Part shown: piece by piece, positions 29,001 to 42,556 of the stretch
Numbering within the stretch: position 1 is the stretch's first letter
Layout of the letters: every line of letters begins with the position of its first letter
Source of the DNA: Malurus cyaneus samueli
Lineage: Eukaryota; Chordata; Aves; Passeriformes; Maluridae
Direction: 5' to 3'
DNA length: 64,000 bases
NCBI GenBank assembly: GCA_009741485.1
Contig: CM019217.1
Location: forward strand, 40,528,006 to 40,592,005
Made by a program: the position numbers and the translations under genes
Notes under the pieces: generated by a model
Databases searched by the model: none
Told to the model about the DNA's origin: nothing
What the model saw: the letters and a program-made list of their open reading frames with translations, nothing else

Positions 29001-31387
29001 TCTGATATCTGACTTTGGATGTAAGGAGTGTTCCCTAAACTATTATCTTAGCTGACTCTTTAATATTTTTCTGCAGGTGCGAAGAATGTGTATATTCCTT
29101 TGCCATGTTTTCATAAATAATTAGTTAATTTTGTAATAAAGTTTTCTCTTGCAAGTTAAGGAAGACTAATTGTTAAACGGAACATTTTTTTCTGTAAGAG
29201 GAAGATACCATCAATTCAATACTGTCTGGAAGGACAATAGCACTCAAAATCTCTACTTTCAGCTGTTTCCTAGGTAACAGAGATACAGCTACAAAACTGT
29301 TGTACTGAATGAAAGGAAACAGCAAATGTTTCAATTTTTCTACTATTTTTGAGTTTGAATGAAGTAAACCCTAGGACTATCACTGCTTTAGAAATTGCAA
29401 GATAAGGGACTGCAGAATTGCACTTAGATTCCAGTGTGTTTGTTTTGTCACTTTTAGGTTTTGGCACACCTTCTGTGATTGCACAGACACTGTCAGAAGA
29501 CTTGTGAAATAAATCATAGCAGAGTTTTTTCATTTATATTTTTCTTTGTTTAGTTGGAGTTCTTTTGACAAAATCTGCTGTGTAGAAGAACTGATCCTTT
29601 CCATAAATGAAACAAACAGAAAAGCAAATTTTCTGTTTTCTTGTTCCATTATTACTTTCTAGTAATTTTTTTCAGAAAATAACTGTTATTTTTGTAGGAA
29701 GTCTAGTTCAAAAATGAAAGAAAAAGTACTAGAAAACTAAATTAAGTTAGTAAATTATATGGGTATCGGTTACCCTTTCATGTTTGTAGGTAATTATATC
29801 AAATTTAGTGGCCGTTTTGGAAGTAATGTAATTGTAGTATATTCCCAGTAGTTTGTCTTTCTCAATTTTGTTAAGCATAAAGTACTTTTCCTCACTATAA
29901 AGGTTGACATACTTAATCCCCATTTACTATTTCTGTGTCATTGAGACAACTATTTCACAACTAATGTTTGCTAAATTAGAACATAAATAAAGCAACTAAG
30001 TTTTTTCTCCCTGCTGCTACTCCAGCCTGGGGCAGGTCTCCTCTATACAGAGCCTCATTCTTGTAATTTAAACATCAGCTTCACATTTCCTCAAATATTG
30101 CAGTAAAAAGCAGTCATGACAACGAGATAAGAGGGCAATTTGTTAATGAAATTGTACCCTGTGTTGACTAGGAATGTCTCATTGCTTCCTTGTGATTTCC
30201 CTATGTGTCAGTAACACCCATTCATCATGTTTGTCCTTAATTTCAAGATTTGGTGTTTCACTTGCTTTCAAGTGTGTATAAAATGAAAATGTTTTAATGT
30301 AGTACAGCTGTGGAAACCTGGCTTACCACAACTACAGTTAGCTGAGATCATTAACTGAAGGTTCCTCTCTCACTGGCTCAAAGTGCATTGTCTGAATTCA
30401 TAGTAATATTTAGAAAGTGAATGTTAGATCAAAATATAAATAATATAGTTGTTCTGTTACAACATATTACTTTCCTTAATTTGTAAATGAAGTTCTTCTA
30501 CAGGAAGTACCCAAACTTATGGCAGTAGCAGTCTCTCACATTATTTTTTATTAGACAGCATTTATGTTTTCTACTAAAAAAATGATCTTTTTTCCCTTCT
30601 GGAAAAATGTCTAAATAGTTTATAAACATGTAACATGTAAGTGCTCTTTTGTGACTATTATACTAGCTATAGAAGTTTGTGCTCTGCAAGAGGAGTGAAC
30701 AAAAAAAGAAATGTTGTGGAAAATATGTTATCTGAATTCTTTCTCTGAACAGGTGTTGTGACAGAATACATTAGTTCATTTTTCCTTAAGTTTTGATGTA
30801 AAGTTATTGTTTAAAGTGCATTAAAATGTCTTTCCTGGACTATGATCAAAATTCCTTTAAAACTTTGCTCCATAAACTCTATTTTAAGTTAAAAGTAGGA
30901 AAATCAACTAATTATTGCAATGCTTTTCATGATCATGTGATACATAAATTTAATTGTTTTTCCTCTAAATTTACATGGTTTGTAAAATCACTCATGGAAA
31001 TCTTTGTGCAATTTGAGAAACAGTTGTTCAGAATTTATAAATAAATAATCTTCAATATTCTAAAGAACATTAACAGAATTATTGCGTTCGTAGAGATGAG
31101 AAACTCTTTTCAATTCTTGATCAGTCATTAATGTGGGACACATTGTCCTGTGCTTCAAAGGGGAAAAAAACTGTCAGTCTAACTTCTATTGTTCATTTTC
31201 TATTTCTTTTTTGAACTCAGGCACTGAGCAATTGATCAGTGCTACTGTGCCAAAACCATGATTTAACAGATATTATTAAGAAAACTGTTTTACTGTGTTG
31301 TGTATCTCTAAATAATATCGCTTTGCAGTTTTAGCATTGCAGAATGAGACTTTTTGAACACAAATAGTCTACAGGAGCTAAAATGAG

Positions 31388-31855
31388 AATGTGGTAGCTA
31401 GGTCTGCGCAGTACAGTGTCTATAGAATGTTTCTTGTGCTCCTGACCACCCCCAGCCCTGTCAAGAGCTTGGGCAGAACGGTGTTCACCGTCACCTGCAG
31501 CAGCGTGAAGCCAAACTGTTTTTTTTGGAGGAGAACACAGCCAGAAAAGTTATCTAGGGGAGACAAAGATGATCCTTGTTTTCTTGCCCAGTCTCTTGGA
31601 GTTCCCCCAAATGAATTAGAGAATGTTCAAGTTAAGTGCTCTTTTCCCTCCCCACCACCTGGAGCCTACATCCACTCACATGGCAAGGTTTGCTCGCTGC
31701 AGCTTCGGAATGCCTGAGGAATAAACATGTTTCCCCACTGAGTATTTCTGCATTAGACCCCTGAAAAGCAGTCACACAGAACTCAACTCTTACAAATTGT
31801 ATGGCCTCAATCTTCACGCCTCTGGCAGATGAGGACAAATATGCAAATGCTATGC
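31388..31855. other. GC-rich unassigned block with AATAAA, possible LTR remnant
   Basis: The block starts near tggtagctaggtctgcgcag and is GC-richer than both flanks. It contains AATAAA at 31720-31725 and ends in cttcacgcctctggcagatg. A 108-codon + strand frame (31391-31717) has no recognisable domain. The composition break and poly(A) signal fit a solo LTR or other retroelement, but I found no clear terminal TG/CA pair with target duplication. Confidence 0.38.
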
Positions 31856-33158
31856 ATAGCTTAGGCTGTCAGTTAAATACAGCTTGGGTTTGTTTATTTC
31901 TGTTACTTAAATAGCAGCATAACAGTTGGTGGCTTTTAGAGAAACCAAAACAGAAAAGGCTAGGGTGGTTTTGATTCCAAAAAACATTGTCTTCTGCCAT
32001 GATTTAACCTCTATCATAAATCCTTCTCTTCTGGATCTGAGTTTTTTTAGAACAGTGACAAACATTTAGGGACTTTTTCTCTCTCTGTCTTATGAAATGG
32101 TTATGAAGGTGTTCATAGTGGTACAGTCACCATAATGATGTATTTACTATTAAATAAACATACTAAGATAATAAACTCCAGTCCCATACATGTAAATTAA
32201 ATGTTCCTTAAAAGATCCCCTAGCAAAACAAAGCTGCCTAAGCAGTTTCCAAGAGGTAAATAGTTGTTTCTCATTAATCCTTGCATCTTCAGAATAGTGA
32301 CTAAAAAACAGATCGCAAAATAACTTTCTTTGCTAATCAGTACAGAGCTCTGGCCTTGAATACACTCCTTGAAGTTGCGTATTAGCTAGGTTTAAATATA
32401 TATCTGCCACAAATACATGGTATTATCCGGTACATATTTACATATCTCATCTTATAAAAAACTCTTTTGAAATCCTAAGGTCATCTTAATAAAAAAACCC
32501 AAATAAACCCTTTTAAACTGTTTTACTATCCAATTTAAAATATGTACCAGCTGACATAAGAGAGCATCAGACATACATTATTTTGTGCTTTGGTTTAAAG
32601 TAAGTACTGACTGTAATCACTGCATGCAGGACATTTCTGTAACATTTTCTACTTTATAGAAATCTTGATAATGGAAAGAATAAACCAGATTTTGTCAAAG
32701 ATATCCTTTCTCTTTCCTTGACAATCCCACCTTTTCTTGCTTAAATAAGCTTGTGATGTCCAATAAATGAAAAAGTAGAGATAGCTTATGAGCACTCAAG
32801 AGTAATTTCAGCTTTCTGAATTCAAATATTATTATGAAATATATGGCATACATTTTTCTATTATATTTGTGGGTTTTTTTCATACATTGCATTTCTACAT
32901 TTATATGAAAAACCTTACCAAAGATAACACTTTAAGAAATCCTCAGATATACCTTGCCAGAATGTTAAATAAGAAAAGTACAGGCTTGGAAACCAATAAA
33001 CATTTCCTTAGTTTCTATAAAGAGAAAGCCTTGTCTAAGAAAATATCTAAAAATGCATAATTTGTTTTTGTCCTAATTTGAAGACTCGACAAGTAAATGC
33101 TATGGATCAAACTACTACAGAATGAATTTCTAATCTTTTTAAACAACCCTGTGTGTAG

Positions 33159-33500
<342 letters not shown>

Positions 33501-33602
33501 TAGCAAAGTGACTCTTCAGTTGTCTTTGTCAGGACATGCGCACTTGTCTTAGGATACTTTGGAAAATGCTTGTGAGCCTCTGAGGGAGAAAACTTCATCT
33601 GG

Positions 33603-33657
33603 GAATTTCTGAATGGCTGAATTATTCAGAAATTCTGTAGTGACTATTCAGAAATTT
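33603..33657. repeat. Perfect 12-bp inverted repeat plus a third copy, 130 bp after exon A
   Basis: GAATTTCTGAAT (33603-33614) and ATTCAGAAATTC (33624-33635) are exact reverse complements separated by 9 bases. ATTCAGAAATTT recurs at 33646-33657, so the left arm could pair with either right copy. A stable small stem-loop in the pre-mRNA near the exon A donor is possible. Confidence 0.9.
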
Positions 33658-34821
33658 TAGTACAATGCTTTGAAATATGTTGTAGTGGGTTAGAACGCTC
33701 TAGGCTGTTGTGACCATGAATTTATTCTTCACTGCATGTTTCATACAGTCCAACTGTATAGATGTATTGTAGAAGTTGAAAACAAAATGAGGTAAATCAC
33801 TTCTGTAATACTAAAGAAGTATTATTGCTTTATCTTAGTTAGGGCTAGAGAAGTACGGAAGAAGTCTTGTAAGAGAGTTCATGATAGTCTCTAAATAGCA
33901 AATTTAAATAATTTTGGATCTAAACCAGTAATTGCTGCTCTGGTAGGAATAACAGAACTAGCTTTATCTAAAATGATTCATTCTGTTAAAGAGTGTTGAT
34001 GGGGCAAGTGAACTTTGATTTACAAGAGAAATCTGTTTGAGATCTCAAAAATATTTGAGAAATCTAATCATGACTAAACTATATTAATGGGTCTAATACT
34101 GGGCAGCCAATTGAAAGTGTAAGTATATATTAGGAACTTTTAGATGTGATTATTAGACATTTTCCTGTGTTTTAAATTGCATGGCAGTATTAAGAAATAG
34201 GCTGGAGTTATCATTCCCATACAACTGACTTTAAAAATTTTAGAGGCAATTTCAAGGACAAAGGATGATTGCAAAAATATGTATCATATGTATCATGCCA
34301 GCTACTAATAAACTATTTTAAAAGACTAATTTAAAAGTATTTTTCTATACTTTTGTAAGTATTTTCCTGCTGCTTTTTAGAGTGTCTCAAAACTTCAGCT
34401 TCCAAGGTACTTTGGTACCTGTAAATATCTTACAAATAATAGTTTTTATGTGAATATACTATGTGTATAGATAACACAGGAATCACATATATAAATTTGC
34501 AAACTATATTTAATGCTTCTCTATTCAGTTGCTACGTGTTTTAAAACAATAAAAAAATCTTCTGTTATTGTGTTTTCAAACTTTCTATACATAATTTCCT
34601 CCATGTACTTTTTTTTTTCTGTAATGTGGAATTTGTTATGGCAACTGTAAAATAATGCTTTTTCACAAGTATGGAGACAAGACGAACAACCTTAAACCCC
34701 AAACGTGAGCTTTTTGTTTTTGCTAAAATTCATTGCAGAAGCATCAAATTATTCAATCTACAGATTAATGTAAAGAAAATTCCTTGTTAATGTATGTTTT
34801 CACAAGACACAAAATTAAACC

Positions 34822-35308
34822 CCAGGAGCGGCCAGTGCTGGAGCAGTTCATGAAGAGCTGCACCCATGTGAAGGACTCATGTTGGAGCAGTTCATGGAGC
34901 AGTGTCTCCTGCAGGAGGGGAAGAGTGAAGGTTCTCCCTCTGAGGAGGAAGGAGTAGCAAGGAGACCATATAATGAACAGACTGCAGCCCCCATTCCCTG
35001 TCCCTCTGCTCTGCTGGGAAGGGAGAATGTAGAGAATACTGTCAGTGAGGTTAAGCCTCTTGGAGGAAAGGTGTTTTCAATATTTGCTTTTATTTCTTAT
35101 TTATCTTACTCTGGTTGGAAATAAATTCAGTTAATTTGTCCCTGTGTTGAGTCTGTTTTGCCCATGATGGTAATTGGTGTGGGATCTCTCCATGACTTTC
35201 TCTTGGCTCATGAACATTTTATTATATTTTTTTCTCCCCTGGCCAGCTGAGGAGTGACAGAGAAGTTTTGGTGGGCACTTCATATCCAGCCATGGTCAAC
35301 TATCCGCA
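34822..35308 (+). mobile_element. LTR-like endogenous retroviral fragment, probable
   Basis: This is a GC-richer block with repeated ggagcagttcatg units at its start, the motif ctctgaggaggaaggagtagc, a poly(A) signal AATAAA at 35120-35125, then gagtctgttttgcccatgatgg and ccccctgg/ccagctgaggag-like sequence ending near catccagccatggtcaac. I associate this string of motifs with a long terminal repeat common in bird genomes; the family name is uncertain. The repeated units resemble the internally repetitive part of that LTR. No target-site duplication, primer-binding site or internal gag/pol sequence was seen, so it is either a truncated solo LTR or a fragment. It lies in sense with FSTL5, 1.35 kb after exon A. 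An open frame at 34879-35124 is a by-product. Confidence 0.62.
35120..35125 (+). terminator. Poly(A) signal AATAAA inside LTR-like block
   Basis: An AATAAA hexamer is followed within about 30 bases by a GT/T-rich stretch (gtccctgtgttgagtctgttt), the layout of a polyadenylation site. In the LTR reading it would be the retroviral signal. Whether it is used within FSTL5 transcripts is unknown. Confidence 0.45.
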
Positions 35309-36940
35309 GGGAGATATTATTATACTTCTGAAAGCTTTCTCAGGATTAGGTGGTTTTTGCTCAGTTGTGCTCACAAAAAAATTTTGACTTGTCATAACTT
35401 ATAGCTCCTGTCTGCATTTTAAATGTAATCATATTAAGGGAACATGAAAAGTAACATACTACCTGTAGAAAACAAAGACTCCTGAAGTTAATTTATGTTC
35501 ATGTGAATACTGAACTTCAGTTTATAGTGCATCTTAAATTTTACATCTCATCTGTCTTGCTGTGCAGTCAGGCCCTTGAATCGCATTTATTATCTCATAG
35601 GTGTCCACATAGTCATCCTACCTAATGTAAAATTGAAATGAATCAGTTGGAGATTGGAAATTGTGACAGTAACACTCCAATTTTATTGATATATTTTGGA
35701 TCAAAAGTCATTAGGATTATGAATTTGCATCTTGATGCAAGAGAAACAAATATTCTTCTCCCAAAAAAAGCCAAAGTCTTTCTTTAAAAAAACAAACAAA
35801 ACTGTTTCAAATGGTAAGAACAATTTGTTGGTTTTGGTTTTTTGTTTTACTTTGGTTTTAATTCTTCAAGTTTGGTAGCAATAGACTAAAAATTGGCAGA
35901 CTTTTTTTTTTCTACTGTTTGAACAATTCTAGCATCTGGGTATAATATTTTTCATGGCTTTGTAGTCCAGTACAGAATTGCAGCTGAAAAATAATTTTAA
36001 CTCAAATATACTGTGCAAATGTAATAGGAAAACAGTGGGATTATTTAGCTCCATGCAGGCTAAACAGACTTTTTTTTTCCCCCATATAAATTCCTTTCTG
36101 CCTTGACTGCTTTAATCACTGAGTCTGACTCATTTAATGTTTTAGTTCCCAAATCCTGTATTGGCAAGTAAGAAGTGGCTTGATTTTGAAAAGACTTATA
36201 AATTTAGCCTTTTAGACCACTCTGTTTTGAGTAGGTACAAATCAGAGAAAGTATCTGTCCTTCCAAAAGTGGGAGCTATGAAATAGATGGGATTTTCATC
36301 ATCCTCATCACCTCTCATCAGCATATCTGCAAGGTTTCTAGTAAGGTTTCGTGGTTCCTTAATGGGTTTGGTTTGTTTTTAACCCATTTTGGTTTTGAAA
36401 CATTTTGCATAAATCCAAAAGAATGGAAGTTTATTGAATCTTCTGGTTAGCTAGGAATATTCTGTGGTTAACAGACTCATTTGTTTGTCTATTTTATGTT
36501 ATGCAAAACTAAACCGGAATTCAATACACATTTGTAACTGAAATGCCAGTGTTTCTATCACTTTAGACTGCTTGATTACGCTATATTGTTTTTGTTGTAT
36601 AGAAGAGGAAAAAGAGCAGAAGTGTTATGTGTAGGCATGGGAATAAAATGTGTTTTTCCAGTTATGATTGCAGTTATTCCACTGTGGTGGAACTGCCATT
36701 TTATAAACAGTAAACCATTTCTGGTTGCCATCAGTGAAAGATGCATAAGCTCTCAGAATGGTTCATCTTGCTGAATAATGAAATTTAAGTTCCTTTTTGA
36801 AGGAAGAAGTATGTCAAGTGAAATAATCTATACTTGATTAAACTTAAAGATGCTCTTTTTTCTATTTATTTCTTACACGAGTGAGTTAAGAAAGCAAAAT
36901 TTTACAGAAAACAGAAGCGACATAGCCTGAAAGCAAGTTG

Positions 36941-36990
36941 AATTAATAATAACAGTAGTAATAATAACGACAATAATAATAAAAAAAAAA
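36941..36990. repeat. Imperfect (AAT)n-type microsatellite ending in poly-A
   Basis: Units of aat/aac/agt (aattaataataacagtagtaa onward) finish in A10. Confidence 0.88.
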
Positions 36991-39900
36991 TCCTCTTCCT
37001 TTCCCTCCTTTTAATGACAAGTTTTTAGAGTCAAAGAAGGAAGTTAGCATCCTTATTTATAAACTAAATAAACTATCTGTAATTTCAAATACCTGAATAT
37101 ATTTCTTTTATTTACCAGCTTAACATAGGAAAAATTAAAATCTACTACATTTCTATAAAAACTCATCCTTGATTCTGCAAAAGCAAAATACTCCAAAGTT
37201 TTGTTTTTTAAAAATTTCTGTTTTAATGGTATTACTGTTGCACTTCATGCCAGCCAGCATTTCATGGGACTTGTTTGCAGACAGACAACTTACAGAAATT
37301 GCATTTCTCTGTCAGATTTGGTTTCTCAAACTGATCAAAAATACTTGGTTGGACCTTGGTATTTAAATTTTTACCTTCATGACTTCTGATTTTGTATCTA
37401 ATCAGTGGTATAATTAAGAGTTATTTGGAGGACTTGGACCTCAGAGAAGGAATAATGAGTTTGTCTCCTCTTAGTGTTTTTAATCAACTTTGCTTTTCCC
37501 TACATGTTGCATAGACAGAATAATATTCTGTATGTTGAGATATGGTACTATTTATTTTCTGATATTAATTAGGGATTTCTTAGTATTTAAGTTGCATTGC
37601 CTATTTTTGCTCTCACTAATCTAAGAAAAACTCAACATGCTATATTTGATTCTAGGTTCAAAATTAAAATAAGAATCCTACAGGAAACTTTAAGATTGGG
37701 GAAAATCAGACTCTTTTAGGGATTAGTAGTGAGATAAAGTTTACAAACACTGTGATCATCATACAAACTCTAACATCTTAATCTGTCTTAGATGCCTTTG
37801 CTTTTACCAAGTAGAAGCATTTTCCATGATATTCTTGCAGGCTGTGAAGAAAGCAGGAGCAATCTTCATTTCTTGAGTAGGTTCAAGGACTGGTGCTACC
37901 TGGAAGTGAAAACGAAGTATAATGGTGCAGGATTTTGTTTGCACTCATTGTTTTATGGTGAAGTCCAAAGCCACAGGCTCAGAGTTCTGGTGGTTCTGGG
38001 TTTAGTTCTGAGGCACAGAATTTTACCCAGACCATCTGAGTGGCCCTAATACCTGTTGTGGTCTTATCCTGTGAGCTAGGCATCTACAGTGTGATATTTG
38101 CAGACACCTAAGGGCTCATTTACATCTTCTGACTCACATTAAGGATCTGCTCTGCTAAGGGCAGAATTGGGAAGGCAGAGAAATGTGCTTCTCATTGCAG
38201 TAGTTCACAGAAAGAAATATCACATCTGAGCTATGTAACTGGATTAGTTTGGGATAGTATTGAGGTATTGCCTTTAAATGAAATTGAGTACATGCCTTTA
38301 TGGGCTACTTTGTGTGGGCTTAGCAGTTCTGATATCTGTTTGCCCAGAGATCTTTGTGTCATTCTATGATGTACAAGCCCTGTATCTTCACTCACTCTAC
38401 ATTGTATCAAAGTTATCACTCTGCTATAAACATGAAATAGAGGATGGTGTTGCTGCCCTGCAGAGCTTGCTGGTAAACTATAATATTGATTTAATGATTT
38501 AGCTAGATTAAGGGAACTTAAAGCAAGGAACAATTTACCAACCTTTATTATCAATTTTGTTTCATAGTTAATCGATTATTTCAATTTATGAAAAGCTATA
38601 CTACTGTGGAAGATGGTGGAACAAGTAATTGAACCCCCCTTATGCAGTCAGGATTAATTTGGATCGCAGTGTTTGCTGTTTGATGTTTGATTGCTTCATC
38701 AAGCACTGAGTGGCACTGTTGTGATGAGGTACTTGCTTTTAGGAAAGATGAACGCACTTTAACTGAATGACCATATTTGTTTTAAAGGAAGGTTTTATTT
38801 GTAGTTGTATTTATGTAGCATTTTCCTCGGGGAGGTATATAAAAACCATTGAACACAGGCAAGCAAAAAAAAATCTGACCGATAAGACTTCAGGTCAGGT
38901 GGACTGATAAAGGATGTGTTATGTTATTTATGATCTAGTTTCATAACATCTGCAGATTTCCCATTTTGACTGTCAGAAATCAGATTAAAATGAATGAAAC
39001 AATCTATTCTGATGTGCAGTTTATAATTTTTTAATCAGATTACTTTTCCCAACCTTCTAAAATTTGGAATAGCACTGACTAAATTTCTGCGAGGCTTTGA
39101 GCCGTGGTAACAGTGTGCTGTTTCATAGGAATAGATAATTGTGTGCTGTATCTTTTAGAAATGTAATCTTTTCCAAAGGAGGCAAATCCTTCCTCCATGT
39201 TTCAAAGAGTATTAAATTCGGATGTATGCATTTCATATTTTGGAAAAGACATATTTGATTTGAGAATGTAAACAAGTTTCCAAATTTTCAGTATTTAGGG
39301 GTTTCAAAATGAACCAGGAACAGATTTGTTGTATATTTTGCCTTTTACCAGTTTACAATATGGAAAGTTAATGCCTCACTGTCTTTATGCAAGTTCGAAC
39401 TAAAAATTGTGGGCATAAATAGCTGTGAACCTTCTCTGGTGTGAATTTTCAGCTAAAAAGTTTGAAATCAAATAATCCATGCTTGACTTGTATGACACAA
39501 TCATAAAATTGTGCAGAAGATCTTAATCAGGCTTTAACCTTTATAGTAAGAATTTTGTTTCTAGCATGTGACCTGATAAAAATTTTGCCAGTTTTTCTTC
39601 TGTCTCGCTAACAAATAACTGTTTAGTTTAAGCAAGATGTAGATAGTCTAGGAGGTTTAAGTAATTGACTTAAGGAACAGTTTTCCTTGAATTTTACTCT
39701 TCTCCATGGACAGAGATTAATAGAATTTAAAATTTAAGGCACATTGTTGGATCATTTATGAAGCACCAGTGTGATTACATGATGGTGTATCATACACATG
39801 GAATTTTATTCTATTTATCCTAAACTTTTTTGTAAAGTAATGTCTTGCAAAAAACTTCTATAAGGAAATGTGCAACCTTTATTTGTCAGGTAGTCATATT

Positions 39901-42304
39901 GGCTTTCCTTGAGTCTCATATTGCTTGTAACTTCGCATAACAGTTGATCTGCACTTCAAGCTGCTACAGAAAGAGGTAATTTTCCAAAATCTAGACATCC
40001 ACCCTCCAAGTTGTACCTGGTTCTGAGTCATATCTCATGTGACAGAATGTTCATCTCATGCCTCTTCAAAAGGAAAAGTGAAACAACAACCCTAGAGTTC
40101 CATAAAGATTAATTTTGTTCCTGATCACAGAGTTAATCTGATCCACAGATCACATTGGAGAATTGGGAGATGGCTAGATCCTTCACAAGAGAATTCAGAT
40201 TGGAACAGTTCTTTTAGCAGCAAATCACAGATAATTAAGAATAATCATTGTATGATTCACTTCACTTCTGTACCTTCTAAAATATATCCTCACAGATATT
40301 TTGGAGGGTTTACCAAAGAAGTTCCAAGTATATCACCAGCATAAAGATGTCTATACAAAAACAAACTTTCAATCTTATATCTGTAATCAAAATGCTGCAT
40401 TTACTGATGACAAAAATTAAATAGTTGCCAAAATAATTGAAAAAATGTACCTGTTTGTAGTATCATTATTGGAACTAGCACCATCATTCTATTTAATACT
40501 TTTCTAAAATTATTACTTTAAAAATAAAATTGACCAATGGTAAATGAAAAGCAATAAAACAGATAAAGGATTTTCGTTTTATAAATGGAAGATAAGAACA
40601 CTCATTTTAAATTTAAAATATGGTACTATAAAGTCATGTGGTTTTGGGATTTAAAAAAGGTTTGCTTCCACTTTAGGTGTAAAGTGACGTCCTTATTTGG
40701 ACAATTGAAGATTGTGAAAGCAAGCATTTAAAACAATGAGGCACTGACAGGAACAATGCTTTTCATAATAAATGTTCCTTTTCCATGAACCAGCTGTGCT
40801 TTTAAGGACATTTCATTGCCTTTAGATCTCAGTGATTGCCAAAGTTTTCAATACACACCATTATATATTTAGCACTTCTTATATAACTGGAATGGATTTA
40901 GAGTTTGTAATTTTTCCCAGACTACATTTTTGTCCTTTATGTACCAGCTGCAAGATCTACACAATTTCATTTTTTCTTAATTCAGTTTAATGTGAACTCA
41001 ATAAAATGGCTTTTAAAGTATGAGGAGTAGTTAGTGCTAATATTCAGGTAGCATAGTATATATTTTTAATTGATAGTGGCAAAAGGTGGTTTTGTGGTGA
41101 TTTTTCTTATCTCTATAAATGGTTTTCATACTCTCTAATGTACTAACAAGGTGATTATCCTTTTTAATGCTTTTATATTATTATGTAGGAGATGACTTGT
41201 GGTAGCATAAAATGCTTGTGTCTATTCTTTTTCCTCTAATGCTCCTTTTATTCCCAATTATTCTTTTAGGTATTTTGTGTTCACATGAATAGTAACTGAA
41301 TTAATTCCTTTGCAGACCAACTGAAACACAAAAGCCCCTGTATCCCTTGTTTTTCAGAAGATATCCTCCATTAATACAAGTATAATGGTTTTGCAATTTT
41401 TTCTGGGAGAGTGATAGAGGGTTGGATGAGTAGTTTGTTCACCTACAAATTAAGTATAGCTATATTCCTTTTTTCTGTGCCTGATACAAAAGGGTAAACT
41501 GTGCAATATTACAAAAAAGAATTACATTAATTTGGGCTCTTTCAGTTATATGATGGTACTTCTAATACATTCCCAGTGTAATATGGCACTTCTGAATCAA
41601 TCTCAGCATATTGAAAATTCTTCCTCAGTAGTCTAAGTAGATGTCTAAAACATACACAGACTTATACCAAAAATGGTGCATATATTAAAGAACATTTCTC
41701 TGGTGTAAGATCATTGGAGTTAAAAATCTAATAGCTATTAATTATGATCTGTTTACAAACTGTATGTGTCCCCATTGAGAAACAGGAGCCTTTCCAGGTC
41801 AGCTCCTTATATAACAGGTCTTTGGTAAGGTAATAGGCTTGCCAAAAGCCTGTAAGAAGTTGATACAATTAGTAAGGTAGTAAGAGTTATTAGTTATTTT
41901 TGAAAGTGTCTGCATTTGGTTTCTGTGGTTAGGAATTAGAGGAAAAAAGCATTATGCCATTTGTACTTGGGAAAATATTTTTTTAGGTGTACTCGGATGT
42001 TTTTTAATCACCATTCCTGTACATATCTAGTGAAATCAGCTTTAAAATTCCCAGTATTTTTATAGCACTTCAGTCTATTACATATATGCTCTGTATATCC
42101 TAAAAACTTTTGTGTCATTTCAGTCTGTCCTGAAGGTATTAACTTTTAAAACTGCAATAAATAATTACAAAGTAACTGGAAATCCCTGACTTTACACAGT
42201 TGCGGTTCATTGCCCCACAGCAACCTTAAAATGATCTATTAAATGATTATTAGAAACAATTAATTATAGCAGAGAACTCTAAGAGCTCAAATGTAATTTC
42301 ATGG

Positions 42305-42556
<252 letters not shown>

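Noticed and set aside
34879..35124. Possible small protein (81 codons)
   Set aside because: It lies wholly inside the LTR-like block and resembles no retroviral or host protein.
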